Shown piece after piece: positions 31,394-40,557 of a stretch of DNA of 64,000 nt; the first letter of the stretch is position 1; each line of letters begins with the position of its first letter. This DNA comes from an uncultured Rivibacter sp. GTDB lineage: Bacteria > Pseudomonadota > Gammaproteobacteria > Burkholderiales > Burkholderiaceae. The stretch is from positions 1-64,000 of the forward strand of contig CAMLLU010000016.1 in assembly GCA_946480925.1 (NCBI GenBank), read 5' to 3'. A program made the translations under genes and the position numbers. Below the pieces are notes generated by a model. The model did no database searches and was not told the DNA's origin. It saw nothing but the letters and a program-made list of their open reading frames with translations.

Positions 31394-31900
31394 TTACTTG
31401 CAGGAGTTCGCCAAGTACTTGCGGTTAACCGTCGTGGCGTTGGTACCAATGTCCTTGGTTCCCGTAGGCACAGTGGTGTAACCGCAGAGCCAAGTGATGT
31501 TGCTGGCGGTATCCAGTGCCGGACGCAGAGACAACACTTTGTCTTTGATGACAGCGTTGGCCTTGTTGCCATAGGTAACGTTCAGCACACCACCCAGAAC
31601 GGCAATCTGCTGCACGTAGTTGCCCTTGTTGTCCGTAGCGTTGGAACCCGGGCAAGCGGTGCCACTGTCACCGCAAACAGCATTGATGTTCTCAGCGGGG
31701 AACGCGCCCGAAGCAGCAAAGTAGTCGGCAACGGCCGTCTTCAGTCCTGCAGCCAGCGTCGGGCCTTCAGCGATCTGCGTGCGGATCTGGTAGTCCTGGT
31801 AGGCAGGCAGCGCGATGGCGGCCAGGATACCGATGATCGCGACGACGATCATCAGTTCGATCAGGGTGAAACCCTTTTGAACGGTGCGACGAATGCTCAT
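31394..31900 (-). CDS. pilA: Type IV major pilin
   Basis: 168 residues. A class III leader [10 protein letters not shown] is cut after Gly10, leaving Phe1 and Glu5 in [20 protein letters not shown]. The mature part has [13 protein letters not shown], the usual alpha1 exit, and four Cys, two in the [12 protein letters not shown] region, and two in WLCGYTT and the terminal LANSCK. The last pair would form the D-region disulfide. The leader has GGAG 8 bases before ATG, and a sigma-54 promoter precedes it. Downstream lie two O-ligases and tfpZ, suggesting that this pilin is glycosylated. Confidence 0.97.
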   Translation of the reverse strand: MSIRRTVQKGFTLIELMIVVAIIGILAAIALPAYQDYQIRTQIAEGPTLAAGLKTAVADYFAASGAFPAENINAVCGDSGTACPGSNATDNKGNYVQQIAVLGGVLNVTYGNKANAVIKDKVLSLRPALDTASNITWLCGYTTVPTGTKDIGTNATTVNRKYLANSCK

Positions 31901-31940
31901 GTAACTACTCCGGGTAGTGGGTTGATTGCAGAGCCCTTGT

Positions 31941-31956
31941 TGCAGAGCCCGTGCCA
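31941..31956 (-). promoter_or_regulatory. Sigma-54 (-24/-12) promoter of pilA
   Basis: The reverse strand reads TGGCACGGGCTCTGCA, which has GG and GC separated by exactly ten bases and matches the consensus TGGCAC-N5-TTGCA at nearly all key positions. The transcript would start about 30 bases before the pilA ATG. pilA is under RpoN and PilR/PilS control in Pseudomonas and relatives. Confidence 0.85.
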
Positions 31957-32115
31957 GCCGTCCCGCCAGGGTATTTGTGATGGATTGCGCGGCAAACGAT
32001 CACGGAAGGCACCGACAACGGACACAGACAGTCACGCCCGCCTACATCTATGGGTCTTTGTTGACGCTTTTTGTCAGATCAGCTGCCGCCCAATAGCGGC
32101 AACTGGTGCGTCGCG

Positions 32116-32892
32116 TCAAAGCGAAAAACGCTGGCCGTTCACCAGTGGCTCGATGCGATGTCGCGTCTCGATGGCATGGATCTCGTCCAGCACGGCTTCG
32201 CGTTCGCCCGGTTTCGTGTGCGTGATGTGCACAGCCACGCTTCCGCCAAGCTGATGCAGCTCGTTTGCGAGCGTGCTGGGCGCAAGGTGTTTGCTCAGGT
32301 CCGCAAGCGGCCGTTCGTCGTCGCCAAAGGCTGTTTCAATAACCAAGTGGGCAATGCGGCGGCCTTCGAGCGCGGCCCATAGCGCGGGGTTGGGGCCGGT
32401 ATCGCCGGTGTAGACCCACCAACCTGAAGGCGTGTCCACTGCATAGCCCACAGCCGGCACCGTGTGCGCTGCCGGCAGCACTTCGACGCGTTTTCCCTCT
32501 AGCGTCAGCACTTGCCCAACCTCGATCGGCACGAGCTTCAGGATGGGTCTTGCGTCGCTTGGCAGACGCGTGAAGTCGGGCCAGATGACACCGTTGAACA
32601 CATGCTGGCGCAGCGCTTCCAGTGTCTGCGGCAGCGCGTGCACATGGATGGGCCGGTAGTCGCTTTCGCTGATCCGCTGTCGCATGACACTGTCGGCCAG
32701 TAACGGTATCGACAGTACATGATCGAGATGCGAATGGCTCAGAACGATGTGGTCGATCTTTGCCAACTCGTCCAGCGTCAAGTCGCCCACGCCGGTACCC
32801 GCGTCTACCAGAACGTCGTCATCTAGCAGAAAGGCGGTGGTCTTGCAGCCAGCTGCAATGGCGCCGGAGCAGCCCAGGACACGAACGATCAT
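32116..32892 (-). CDS. Metallo-beta-lactamase-fold hydrolase, class II cyclic-nucleotide phosphodiesterase type
   Basis: 258 residues. It opens MIVRVLGCSGAIAAGCKTTA, then VLVDAGTGVGDLTLDEL and the metal motif HIVLSHSHLDHVLSIPLL. Later ligands lie in AAHTVPAVGYAV, VYTGDTGPN and VHITHTKPGE. The HSHLDH box with this spacing is that of PDEase class II enzymes such as yeast PDE1 and bacterial CpdP, which split cAMP. It is the last gene on this strand after the FHA gene (228-base gap). The cAMP role is inferred from family similarity. Confidence 0.82.
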   Translation of the reverse strand: MIVRVLGCSGAIAAGCKTTAFLLDDDVLVDAGTGVGDLTLDELAKIDHIVLSHSHLDHVLSIPLLADSVMRQRISESDYRPIHVHALPQTLEALRQHVFNGVIWPDFTRLPSDARPILKLVPIEVGQVLTLEGKRVEVLPAAHTVPAVGYAVDTPSGWWVYTGDTGPNPALWAALEGRRIAHLVIETAFGDDERPLADLSKHLAPSTLANELHQLGGSVAVHITHTKPGEREAVLDEIHAIETRHRIEPLVNGQRFSL

Positions 32893-33068
32893 TTGGTGAA
32901 CAGAAGATGAAGCCTCAAGCCCTCAGAAGAGCTGGCGCGGGTCGTACCGCAGTGTTGCGGAGGCTCAGCTCGCGCGCTTCACCAATGCTGCCGACGCCTA
33001 TGCAGCAGTGCAATAGCTGTCAGGGCGAGTTCCTCACGCTGTTCGAGTAACGCGGTGATACACGAACG

Positions 33069-33094
33069 GGCGCCGTGAAAAGTGTCACGGCGCC
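33069..33094. other. Hairpin after the FHA gene
   Basis: GGCGCCGTGA and TCACGGCGCC form a 10-pair stem with a 6-base loop, 27 bases after the FHA stop. No T-run follows on the reverse strand, so it is not a classical terminator but may end or protect the FHA transcript. Confidence 0.5.
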
Positions 33095-33120
33095 TTCTCG
33101 CGCGGGCAATCTGCGGCTTT

Positions 33121-33801
33121 TTAGGGCTGCACGAACTGCATCTGCGTGCCAGCAAGTTCGATGACGTCGCCGTTTTTCAGCTGTATTGGCTCCGAACTCA
33201 CCGGATTGCCGTTGACCGTGGGACGCGCCGTGCCTTCGACATGTGCGAAAACGTAGCCACCCGGTCGCTTGGTGATCGATGCCACCTGCACGCCGGGCTT
33301 GCCCACAGTGGTGACCACTTTCGACAGTGCCACTTCGCGACCGGCCGCAGCGCCGTTGAGCACCTTGATCGCGGCATTGGGCACACCAGGGCCGCCCAAT
33401 GGACCGAAGCCCGACGGCGTGCCCAGCGGCGCAGTATTGGAGAAACCACCCTGACCACCAACGCCCGCCGCCTGGCCAGGCTTCATGACCATGGTCTTTT
33501 CGTAGTCGGCAGCCTCTTCAAGAAGGTACTTGATCTTGTATTTGCCGATCTCGACCGTGTCGTTGTGCTGCAGCAGCTGCTTCTTGACAGCCTTACCGTT
33601 GATGTAGGTGCCGTTGGTGCTGTTGAGGTCTTCGATGAAGACGTCCTGGCCGACCATCTGGAGCACAGCGTGTTCACCGCTCACGGCCAGGTTGTCGATG
33701 ACGATGTCGTTGTAGGGGCGCCGGCCGAGCGTGGTCTTGTCCTTGGTGATCTGGACTTCCTTGATGACGACGCCGTCGAGCGATACGACCAGTTTTCCCA
33801 T
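33121..33801 (-). CDS. Double FHA-domain protein
   Basis: 226 residues. The N-terminal FHA domain has KDKTTLGRRPYNDIVIDN, VSGEHAVLQMVG, and EDLNSTNGTYINGK, with the Gly-Arg, Ser-x-x-His and Asn-Gly residues that bind phosphothreonine. A Gly/Pro-rich linker (about 105-145) leads to a second, weaker FHA-like domain (IKVLNGAAAGREVALSKVVT, GYVFAHVEGTARPTVNGNPV, KNGDVIELAGTQMQF). Thr residues after LEEAADYEKTMVMKPG resemble the kinase site found in GarA/OdhI-type proteins. It lies in line with the phosphatase and kinase genes, so it is probably a reader or substrate of that kinase. Confidence 0.93.
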   Translation of the reverse strand: MGKLVVSLDGVVIKEVQITKDKTTLGRRPYNDIVIDNLAVSGEHAVLQMVGQDVFIEDLNSTNGTYINGKAVKKQLLQHNDTVEIGKYKIKYLLEEAADYEKTMVMKPGQAAGVGGQGGFSNTAPLGTPSGFGPLGGPGVPNAAIKVLNGAAAGREVALSKVVTTVGKPGVQVASITKRPGGYVFAHVEGTARPTVNGNPVSSEPIQLKNGDVIELAGTQMQFVQP

Positions 33802-33905
33802 GCGTGACCCCTGTAAGTCTCCGAAGTGTTGTGATGCGGCCGGTAGCGGGACAAGAACTGACGGCTAACGAAACAAACCCCTGTGGTGTCGGCGATCAAG
33901 GTGGA

Positions 33906-34688
33906 TCAGCGCCGAAAAGGCCACCACGAGCGGGTCGGCGACATGGCCCCGAGCGCACGCGCAAGGACCACGGCAATATTATCCTTTCCGCCTGCGTCAT
34001 TGGCGGCGGCCACCAGCGCGTTGCCTGCATCGGGCAATGAGTCGTGAAGACGCAACACAGAGGCAATGCGTTCGTCATCCAGCATGTCCGACAGCCCGTC
34101 GGAACACAGCAGAAAGACGTCGCCCGGCAACACGTCATGCAAATGCGTTTCGAGCAACACGGTGTCTTCGACGCCCACCGCGCGCGTCACCAAGTTCTTG
34201 TTGGCAGAAAACGCCGCTTGCTCGGGCGTGATGAGGCCAGCATCGATCTGTTCCTGCAGCAACGAATGGTCGCGTGTGATCTGCTGCAGCTTGCCCTGGC
34301 GCCAGCGATAGCCGCGTGAGTCACCGATGTGGCCCATCAGCAACCGCCCGTCGCGTAACACGGCCGCCACCAGCGTGGTGCCCATGCCGGCGTACTGAGG
34401 GTTGGAATTGGCAGCGTTGAAGATCGCGCGGTTGGCGTTGTCCACGCAGATGTCCATCGCACGGCGCACGTCGCTGTCGGTGGCATTGATCGAGGCTTCC
34501 GTCAGCCAGCGCCCGAGTTCTGATTTGATGAAGGCGGTGGCCATGCCGCTGGCCACCTCACCTGCGTTGTAGCCTCCCATGCCGTCGGCCAGCACGGCCA
34601 GGCCCGCCTGCTCGTCCACCGCGACCGAGTCCTCGTTGTTGGTGCGCGCACGACCCGTGTCGGTCACGCTGAAGAACTCGAAACTCAT
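33906..34688 (-). CDS. PP2C-type Ser/Thr protein phosphatase
   Basis: 260 residues. PPM-family metal ligands are seen in SVTDTGRARTNNEDSVAVDE, VLADGMGGYNAGEVAS, GHIGDSRGYRWRQG, LLCSDGLSDML and GGKDNIAVVL. The bacterial Stp group counteracts Hanks-type kinases. It starts 24 bases after the kinase stop and 104 bases before the FHA gene on the same strand. The ATG 34688 gives MSFEFFSVTD; a TTG 12 bases earlier is possible. Confidence 0.95.
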   Translation of the reverse strand: MSFEFFSVTDTGRARTNNEDSVAVDEQAGLAVLADGMGGYNAGEVASGMATAFIKSELGRWLTEASINATDSDVRRAMDICVDNANRAIFNAANSNPQYAGMGTTLVAAVLRDGRLLMGHIGDSRGYRWRQGKLQQITRDHSLLQEQIDAGLITPEQAAFSANKNLVTRAVGVEDTVLLETHLHDVLPGDVFLLCSDGLSDMLDDERIASVLRLHDSLPDAGNALVAAANDAGGKDNIAVVLARALGAMSPTRSWWPFRR

Positions 34689-34712
34689 GGGTGGCGACAA
34701 AGTAAGCGGACG

Positions 34713-37388
34713 TTAGCGACGGGCATTTTGCACCGGATCGGCCGCAGCCCCCCCCTCCACATCGGTGCGGGGAGGCAGTTTCAAGGTCGGTTCCATTGCA
34801 CTAGGCAAGGCCGGCTGCGTGAGGTCTTCCACAGGTTTGGGCAGCGGCGCGGTGCGTTCGACGTCGAGCGTCGCGGACACCGCGCGCAAGTCGGCTGCGA
34901 ACTGCCTGCCATCGGCATAACGCATTTCTGGCCGCTTCTCCAGTGCCCGCGCCACGATGCTGGCCAGCGCTTCGGGCAGTTCCGGCTTGATGGTGCGGAT
35001 GTCAGGTGCCGGCTCGTTGGCGATGGCGTACATCAACGACGCCATGGAGTCGCCGCGGAAGGGCAGGCGGCCGGTCAGCATCTGGAACGCCGCGACGCCC
35101 AGCGAGTACAGGTCGCTGCGCCCGTCGATGCGCCGGCCGGCCATCTGCTCGGGTGACATGAACGACGGCGTGCCGAGCACGATGCCGGTCTTGGTCTTGC
35201 TCGAATCGGTGATGCGCGCAATGCCGAAGTCGGTGACCTTCACGGTGTCGGCCACGATATCGACCATGATGTTCGATGGCTTGATGTCGCGATGCGCTAC
35301 GCCCTGGCTGTGCGCATAGGCCAGCGCATCGGCCACGCGCGCGACGATGCGCAGCGCCACCGGCACCGGCAGCAGCCGAGCCGGGTTGGTGTAAGCGGAA
35401 AGGTCCTGCCCCTTCAGGAACTCCATCGCAATGTAGGCGAGGTCATGCTCCTCGCCAGCGTCGAAGATGGTGACGATGTCCGGGTGCTGCAGGCGGCCGG
35501 CAGTTTCGGCCTCCCGGAAGAAACGCGCCCGCGCGTCCTGCAGCTCGGCGCCTTCGAACTCCTGGCTCAGCGCCATGGTCTTGATGGCTACCAGCCGACC
35601 GATCTTGGGGTCGCGCCCGAGGTACACCGCGCCCATGGCTCCGCGGCCGATCTCCTTTTCGACGCGGTAGCGCCCCAACATTGGTTTTTCCACTTCGCCA
35701 TCCGCCTTCAAGGTCGGCGGGACGGCGGGGCCGCCCGCACCGGCGCCGGTGATCATGCTGTCCGAAAGGTTTTTCGCACGCTTGAGCCTGAGCTTCAAGT
35801 CCTTGTAGCTGTCGTCGAAGCTGGCCATGTGTTCGTAAACGGCCTCGGCCTTGTTGAACTGGCGCTTGCGCTCGAAGTCGAGCGCAAGGGTGTAGAGGTT
35901 GTCCATCAGCTCCGGGCCGTGGCGGGCATCCAGCGGCACGCGGCGAAACTTGTCCCAGGCCATGTCGAGCTGGCCCTGGCCCTGCAGCGCCAGTCCCAGC
36001 ATGCGAAAGGATTCCGCCGAGCGAGCATCGGCCTCTTCCTTGCCGGCTTCGGTGACAAGGAAGCGGCGTGTCGTGAGCGCCAAGTGGCCGATCACCAGCA
36101 CCACCACGGGCAGCACCGCCTGCACCCACACTGCCGCCTGCGTCAGCAGTCCGTAGCCCAGCGTCAGCAGCGTGGCTGCGATGAGCAGCGACACCACGGC
36201 GCCAACCGGTGCAGACAGACGCGGCAGCACCAGCAGCAGATAGGCCACCACCGCCAGAGCCGCCATCACCGAAAACACCAGCGCCCAGGCCGGCTGCGTG
36301 ATGAAGTGCTGCGACAGCAGGCTCGAGCTCACGTGCGCGAGCCCTTCGACGCTAGGCATCGCGGGCGACACGGGCGTGGGGAGCGTAGAGCCGACACCTG
36401 CCGCCGTGGCGCCGATGAGCACCAGCTTGCCGGCGAACTTGGCCGCCGGCACCGTGCCGGCCAGCACGTCGTGGAAGGAATCGGTGGGGAACGGCGCGCG
36501 GCCTTCGCGCCCGGCATAGAAGTGCGGTCGCATCACGGCGGCGCCGTCGGTCGTGATGTGCAGCCGGCCGAGCTGCACTGAGTCATCGTTCGAGTTCAGG
36601 CGGATGGCCGATAGCTTCAGGTTGAGCTGGCGCGTCACAGCCGCCAGCGGCAGCGAGGGCAGCGCGCGTCCGTCGTGGCTGAGCAGCAGCGCCTGGCTGC
36701 GTACGGCGCCGTCTGCGTCGGGAATGAAATTCACGTGGCCAATGGCCGCTGCGCCGCGAGCCAACGCTGGCAGCGGCCAAGTGGCGGCCGTGGTGGCCGG
36801 CAGCACGCCGCCCGGATCGTCGAGCGTGAACGGCATGGCCTCGGGCGGGACGGTGCCGTCGGGCCGGCCCAGCGGCAGCCCCGGGACCAGCTGCGCCGCC
36901 AGCACGGTGCGACCACTGGCCGCCACGCTGCGGGCGAGCTGGCCGTCAGTGTCGAGCGCGGTCTCGGCTTCCTTGAACGCCTGGGTGAGGGTGGGGTGGT
37001 TCGCCAGCTCCGGATTGGCTGCCACAGTCTGGGCGATGCGCCGCAACTGTTCGATGCCGCGGTTGGCCTGCGGCTCGAAGAAGAAAGCCGTGTGGACGAT
37101 GGTCTTGGCACCGCCTGCGCTGAGCTGGTCGATCAGCTTGGCGTGGACGTCGCGAGACCAAGGCCAGTGACCGATGCGGGCAATGCTGGTGTCGTCGATC
37201 GCGATGATCGCCACGTCGGCGGACGGCACGCGGTGGCTGCTGGCCACACCGAAGTCGTAGAAGCGCCGCTCAAGGCCGGAAATGGCGTCGGTGAGCACAT
37301 GCAACAGCAGCACGAGCGCCACAACGGCGAAACCCAGGAACCAGTCCGTTTTCCAGACTGCGGCGCGCATCCGTGCTGCCATGTGCAT
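34713..37388 (-). CDS. CHASE2-domain transmembrane Ser/Thr protein kinase
   Basis: 891 residues. A membrane segment at about 13-34 is followed by a periplasmic CHASE2 sensor domain (about 40-345: VAIIAIDDTSIARIGHWPWS, GHVNFIPDADGAVR, FAGKLVLIGATAAGVG). Three more membrane segments lie at about 368-440. A TPR-like helical part covers 450-540. The kinase domain begins near 571 (GRYRVEKEIGRGAMGAVYLG), with K603, HRDIKPSNIMV, VTDFGIAR and GTPSFMSPEQM. Thus an outside signal can drive cytoplasmic phosphorylation. ATGs at 37388, 37382 and 37370 are all possible starts. Confidence 0.93.
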   Translation of the reverse strand: MHMAARMRAAVWKTDWFLGFAVVALVLLLHVLTDAISGLERRFYDFGVASSHRVPSADVAIIAIDDTSIARIGHWPWSRDVHAKLIDQLSAGGAKTIVHTAFFFEPQANRGIEQLRRIAQTVAANPELANHPTLTQAFKEAETALDTDGQLARSVAASGRTVLAAQLVPGLPLGRPDGTVPPEAMPFTLDDPGGVLPATTAATWPLPALARGAAAIGHVNFIPDADGAVRSQALLLSHDGRALPSLPLAAVTRQLNLKLSAIRLNSNDDSVQLGRLHITTDGAAVMRPHFYAGREGRAPFPTDSFHDVLAGTVPAAKFAGKLVLIGATAAGVGSTLPTPVSPAMPSVEGLAHVSSSLLSQHFITQPAWALVFSVMAALAVVAYLLLVLPRLSAPVGAVVSLLIAATLLTLGYGLLTQAAVWVQAVLPVVVLVIGHLALTTRRFLVTEAGKEEADARSAESFRMLGLALQGQGQLDMAWDKFRRVPLDARHGPELMDNLYTLALDFERKRQFNKAEAVYEHMASFDDSYKDLKLRLKRAKNLSDSMITGAGAGGPAVPPTLKADGEVEKPMLGRYRVEKEIGRGAMGAVYLGRDPKIGRLVAIKTMALSQEFEGAELQDARARFFREAETAGRLQHPDIVTIFDAGEEHDLAYIAMEFLKGQDLSAYTNPARLLPVPVALRIVARVADALAYAHSQGVAHRDIKPSNIMVDIVADTVKVTDFGIARITDSSKTKTGIVLGTPSFMSPEQMAGRRIDGRSDLYSLGVAAFQMLTGRLPFRGDSMASLMYAIANEPAPDIRTIKPELPEALASIVARALEKRPEMRYADGRQFAADLRAVSATLDVERTAPLPKPVEDLTQPALPSAMEPTLKLPPRTDVEGGAAADPVQNARR

Positions 37389-37422
37389 TCGTGCGTGTGA
37401 ACGAGCGTGGCACGTTATCACA

Positions 37423-37444
37423 GGGGCCGTGCATGCACGGCCCC
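37423..37444. other. Perfect 22-base palindrome upstream of the kinase gene
   Basis: GGGGCCGTGCATGCACGGCCCC reads the same on both strands and lies 34 bases before the kinase ATG, just after the terC terminator. It could be a dimeric regulator's operator or a second hairpin of the terC end. Confidence 0.6.
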
Positions 37445-37449
37445 TAAAA

Positions 37450-37478
37450 CCAAAGGGGCTGCCAAGCAGCCCCTTTGG
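37450..37478 (-). terminator. Terminator of terC
   Basis: On the reverse strand CCAAAGGGGCTGC and GCAGCCCCTTTGG form a 13-pair stem with a TTG loop, then TTTTAGGGG. It begins 25 bases after the terC stop. Confidence 0.9.
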
Positions 37479-37503
37479 CGAGTCATTGAAACTGAACCCG
37501 TGC

Positions 37504-38247
37504 TCAGGCTTCGGCTTCGGTCGTCTTCTTACCCCGCGCGGCCAGCTTGCCGACGGCAAGCACCAGCAGCGCACCGGCAATGCCGGCGGCGTAACGCACG
37601 GTGGCCACCACCTCCGGGGCGGCACCGGCCTTCTCAGCCGCTACCGTGGGCAGGTAGGGCAGCACGGCCGGGTCGGTGACCGCCATCGTGCCGGCGATCC
37701 AGCCCAGCAGCATGCCGCCGGCCGTGATGATGATCGGGTAGCGGTCCATCAGCTTGATGACCAACTGGCTGCCCCACACGATGATCGGGATGGACACCAG
37801 CAGGCCAAAGATCACCAGCGGCATCTGGTGACCGCCGCCCGCACCTTCGGCGGCACCAGCGATGGCGATCACGTTGTCCAGGCTCATCACGAAGTCGGCC
37901 ACGATGACCGTCTTCACCGCGGCCCACAGCTTGTCGCTGGCCTGGATGTTGGCGTGTTCGTCTTCGTCCTCGGGCAGCAGCAGCTTGATGCCGATCCAGA
38001 TGAGCAGCGCCGCGCCCACCAGCTTGAGGAAGGAGATCTTCAGCAGCGTGAGCGCGAAGAAGATCAGGATCACGCGCAGCACGATGGCACCAGCCGTGCC
38101 CCACAGGATGCCCATCGTGCGCTGCTTGGCCGGCAGCTTGCGGCAGGCCAGCGCGATGACCACCGCGTTGTCACCACCCAGCAGGATGTCGATCATGATG
38201 ATCTGGCCCACTGCGAGCCAGAACTCGGGCGTCATGAACTGCTCCAT
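37504..38247 (-). CDS. TerC/YjbE family integral membrane protein
   Basis: 247 residues, AGAGGA ahead of the ATG. Two internal repeats each carry an acidic membrane motif: LLGGDNAVVIALACRKLP and ADFVMSLDNVIAIAGAAEG. Seven or so hydrophobic segments fit the TerC fold. Members export manganese or other metals, or are linked to tellurite resistance; no ter cluster is present, so metal export is more likely. A cytoplasmic acidic loop (EDEDEH) separates the halves. It lies 169 bases after sucD on the same strand and has its own terminator. Confidence 0.93.
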   Translation of the reverse strand: MEQFMTPEFWLAVGQIIMIDILLGGDNAVVIALACRKLPAKQRTMGILWGTAGAIVLRVILIFFALTLLKISFLKLVGAALLIWIGIKLLLPEDEDEHANIQASDKLWAAVKTVIVADFVMSLDNVIAIAGAAEGAGGGHQMPLVIFGLLVSIPIIVWGSQLVIKLMDRYPIIITAGGMLLGWIAGTMAVTDPAVLPYLPTVAAEKAGAAPEVVATVRYAAGIAGALLVLAVGKLAARGKKTTEAEA

Positions 38248-38339
38248 GGCAAGTCCTCTTTGAATGAAAAGCCGGCATGGTGCCGGCAGGGTTGCTCTCG
38301 ATTTCCGCGGGAGTTTAGGCGCCCCGTATGACCGCTTCG

Positions 38340-38357
38340 GTGCGTAGTCCTACGCAC
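38340..38357. other. Short hairpin before terC
   Basis: GTGCGTAG and CTACGCAC pair perfectly around TC. It sits about 93 bases before the terC start in the sucD-terC gap and could belong to the terC promoter region. Confidence 0.35.
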
Positions 38358-38370
38358 CTGGCGGCAAATG

Positions 38371-38397
38371 ACAAGGCCGCCCGGCGGGCGGCCTTGT
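38371..38397 (-). terminator. Hairpin terminator of the sucCD unit
   Basis: ACAAGGCCGCCC and GGGCGGCCTTGT form a 12-pair stem around a 3-base loop, 19 bases after the sucD stop. The following T-run is weak (CATTTGCC), so termination may be partial. Confidence 0.7.
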
Positions 38398-38416
38398 CGA
38401 CAGGCGCCGGGCAGCG

Positions 38417-39316
38417 TCAGGCGCCGATGGCCTTCTTCAGCAACTTGCCCATTTCAGACGGATTGCGCGTCACGGTGAAGCCGCACTCCTCCATGATGGC
38501 GAGCTTGGCATCGGCCGTGTCGGCTCCACCGGAGATCAGCGCGCCAGCGTGGCCCATGCGCTTGCCCGGAGGGGCAGTGACGCCAGCGATGAAGCCGACG
38601 ATGGGCTTCTTCATGTTGGCCTTGCACCAGCGCGCGGCTTCGGCTTCGTCGGGGCCACCGATCTCGCCGATCATGATCACGGCGTCGGTGTCGGGGTCGT
38701 CGTTGAACATCTTCATCACGTCGACGTGCTTCAACCCGTTGATCGGGTCGCCGCCGATGCCCACCGCGCTCGACTGGCCCAGGCCCAGCTCGGTGAGCTG
38801 CGCCACGGCTTCATAGGTGAGCGTGCCGGAGCGCGACACCACGCCGATGCGGCCCTTGCGATGGATATGACCGGGCATGATGCCGATCTTGATCTCGTCG
38901 GGCGTGATGAGGCCGGGGCAGTTGGGGCCGAGCAGCAGCGTTTTCTTGCCGCCCTTGGCTTCCTTGACCTTCATCTTGTTGCGCACCTCGAGCATGTCGC
39001 GCACCGGGATGCCTTCGGTGATGCACACCACCAGGTCCAGATCGGCTTCCACCGCTTCCCAGATGGCGGCCGCGGCGCCCGCGGGGGGCACGTAGATCAC
39101 CGAGACGCCGGCACCGGTTTCCGCCTTGGCTTCCTGCACGGTGGCGTAGATGGGGATGTCGCTGAACTTCTCGCCGGCCTTCTTGGGGTTCACACCCGCG
39201 ACGAAAGCGTTCTTGCCGTTGGCATAGGCCTGGCAGCCCAGGGTGTGGAACTGACCGGTCTTGCCGGTGATACCCTGGGTGATGACCTTGGTGTCCTTGT
39301 TGATCAGGATGCTCAT
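38417..39316 (-). CDS. sucD: Succinyl-CoA ligase, alpha subunit
   Basis: 299 residues. Motifs: [19 protein letters not shown] (CoA-binding Rossmann part), [53 protein letters not shown] and the phospho-histidine loop [20 protein letters not shown] then [14 protein letters not shown]. It makes succinate and ATP or GTP from succinyl-CoA in the TCA cycle. AAGGAA precedes the ATG, which lies 26 bases after sucC. Confidence 0.98.
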   Translation of the reverse strand: MSILINKDTKVITQGITGKTGQFHTLGCQAYANGKNAFVAGVNPKKAGEKFSDIPIYATVQEAKAETGAGVSVIYVPPAGAAAAIWEAVEADLDLVVCITEGIPVRDMLEVRNKMKVKEAKGGKKTLLLGPNCPGLITPDEIKIGIMPGHIHRKGRIGVVSRSGTLTYEAVAQLTELGLGQSSAVGIGGDPINGLKHVDVMKMFNDDPDTDAVIMIGEIGGPDEAEAARWCKANMKKPIVGFIAGVTAPPGKRMGHAGALISGGADTADAKLAIMEECGFTVTRNPSEMGKLLKKAIGA

Positions 39317-39342
39317 GTTCGTATTCCTTCAGCAGGGCAGCG

Positions 39343-40503
<1,161 letters not shown>

Positions 40504-40557
40504 GGTGTAGCTCTTCCGAGGTTCAAAAACGGGTACTGCTTGTTGTGATGAGGATGA

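Noticed and set aside
32893..33060. Short reading SVAEAQLARFTNAADAYAAV between two genes as a small protein
   Set aside because: No start codon is available in that frame after the preceding stop.
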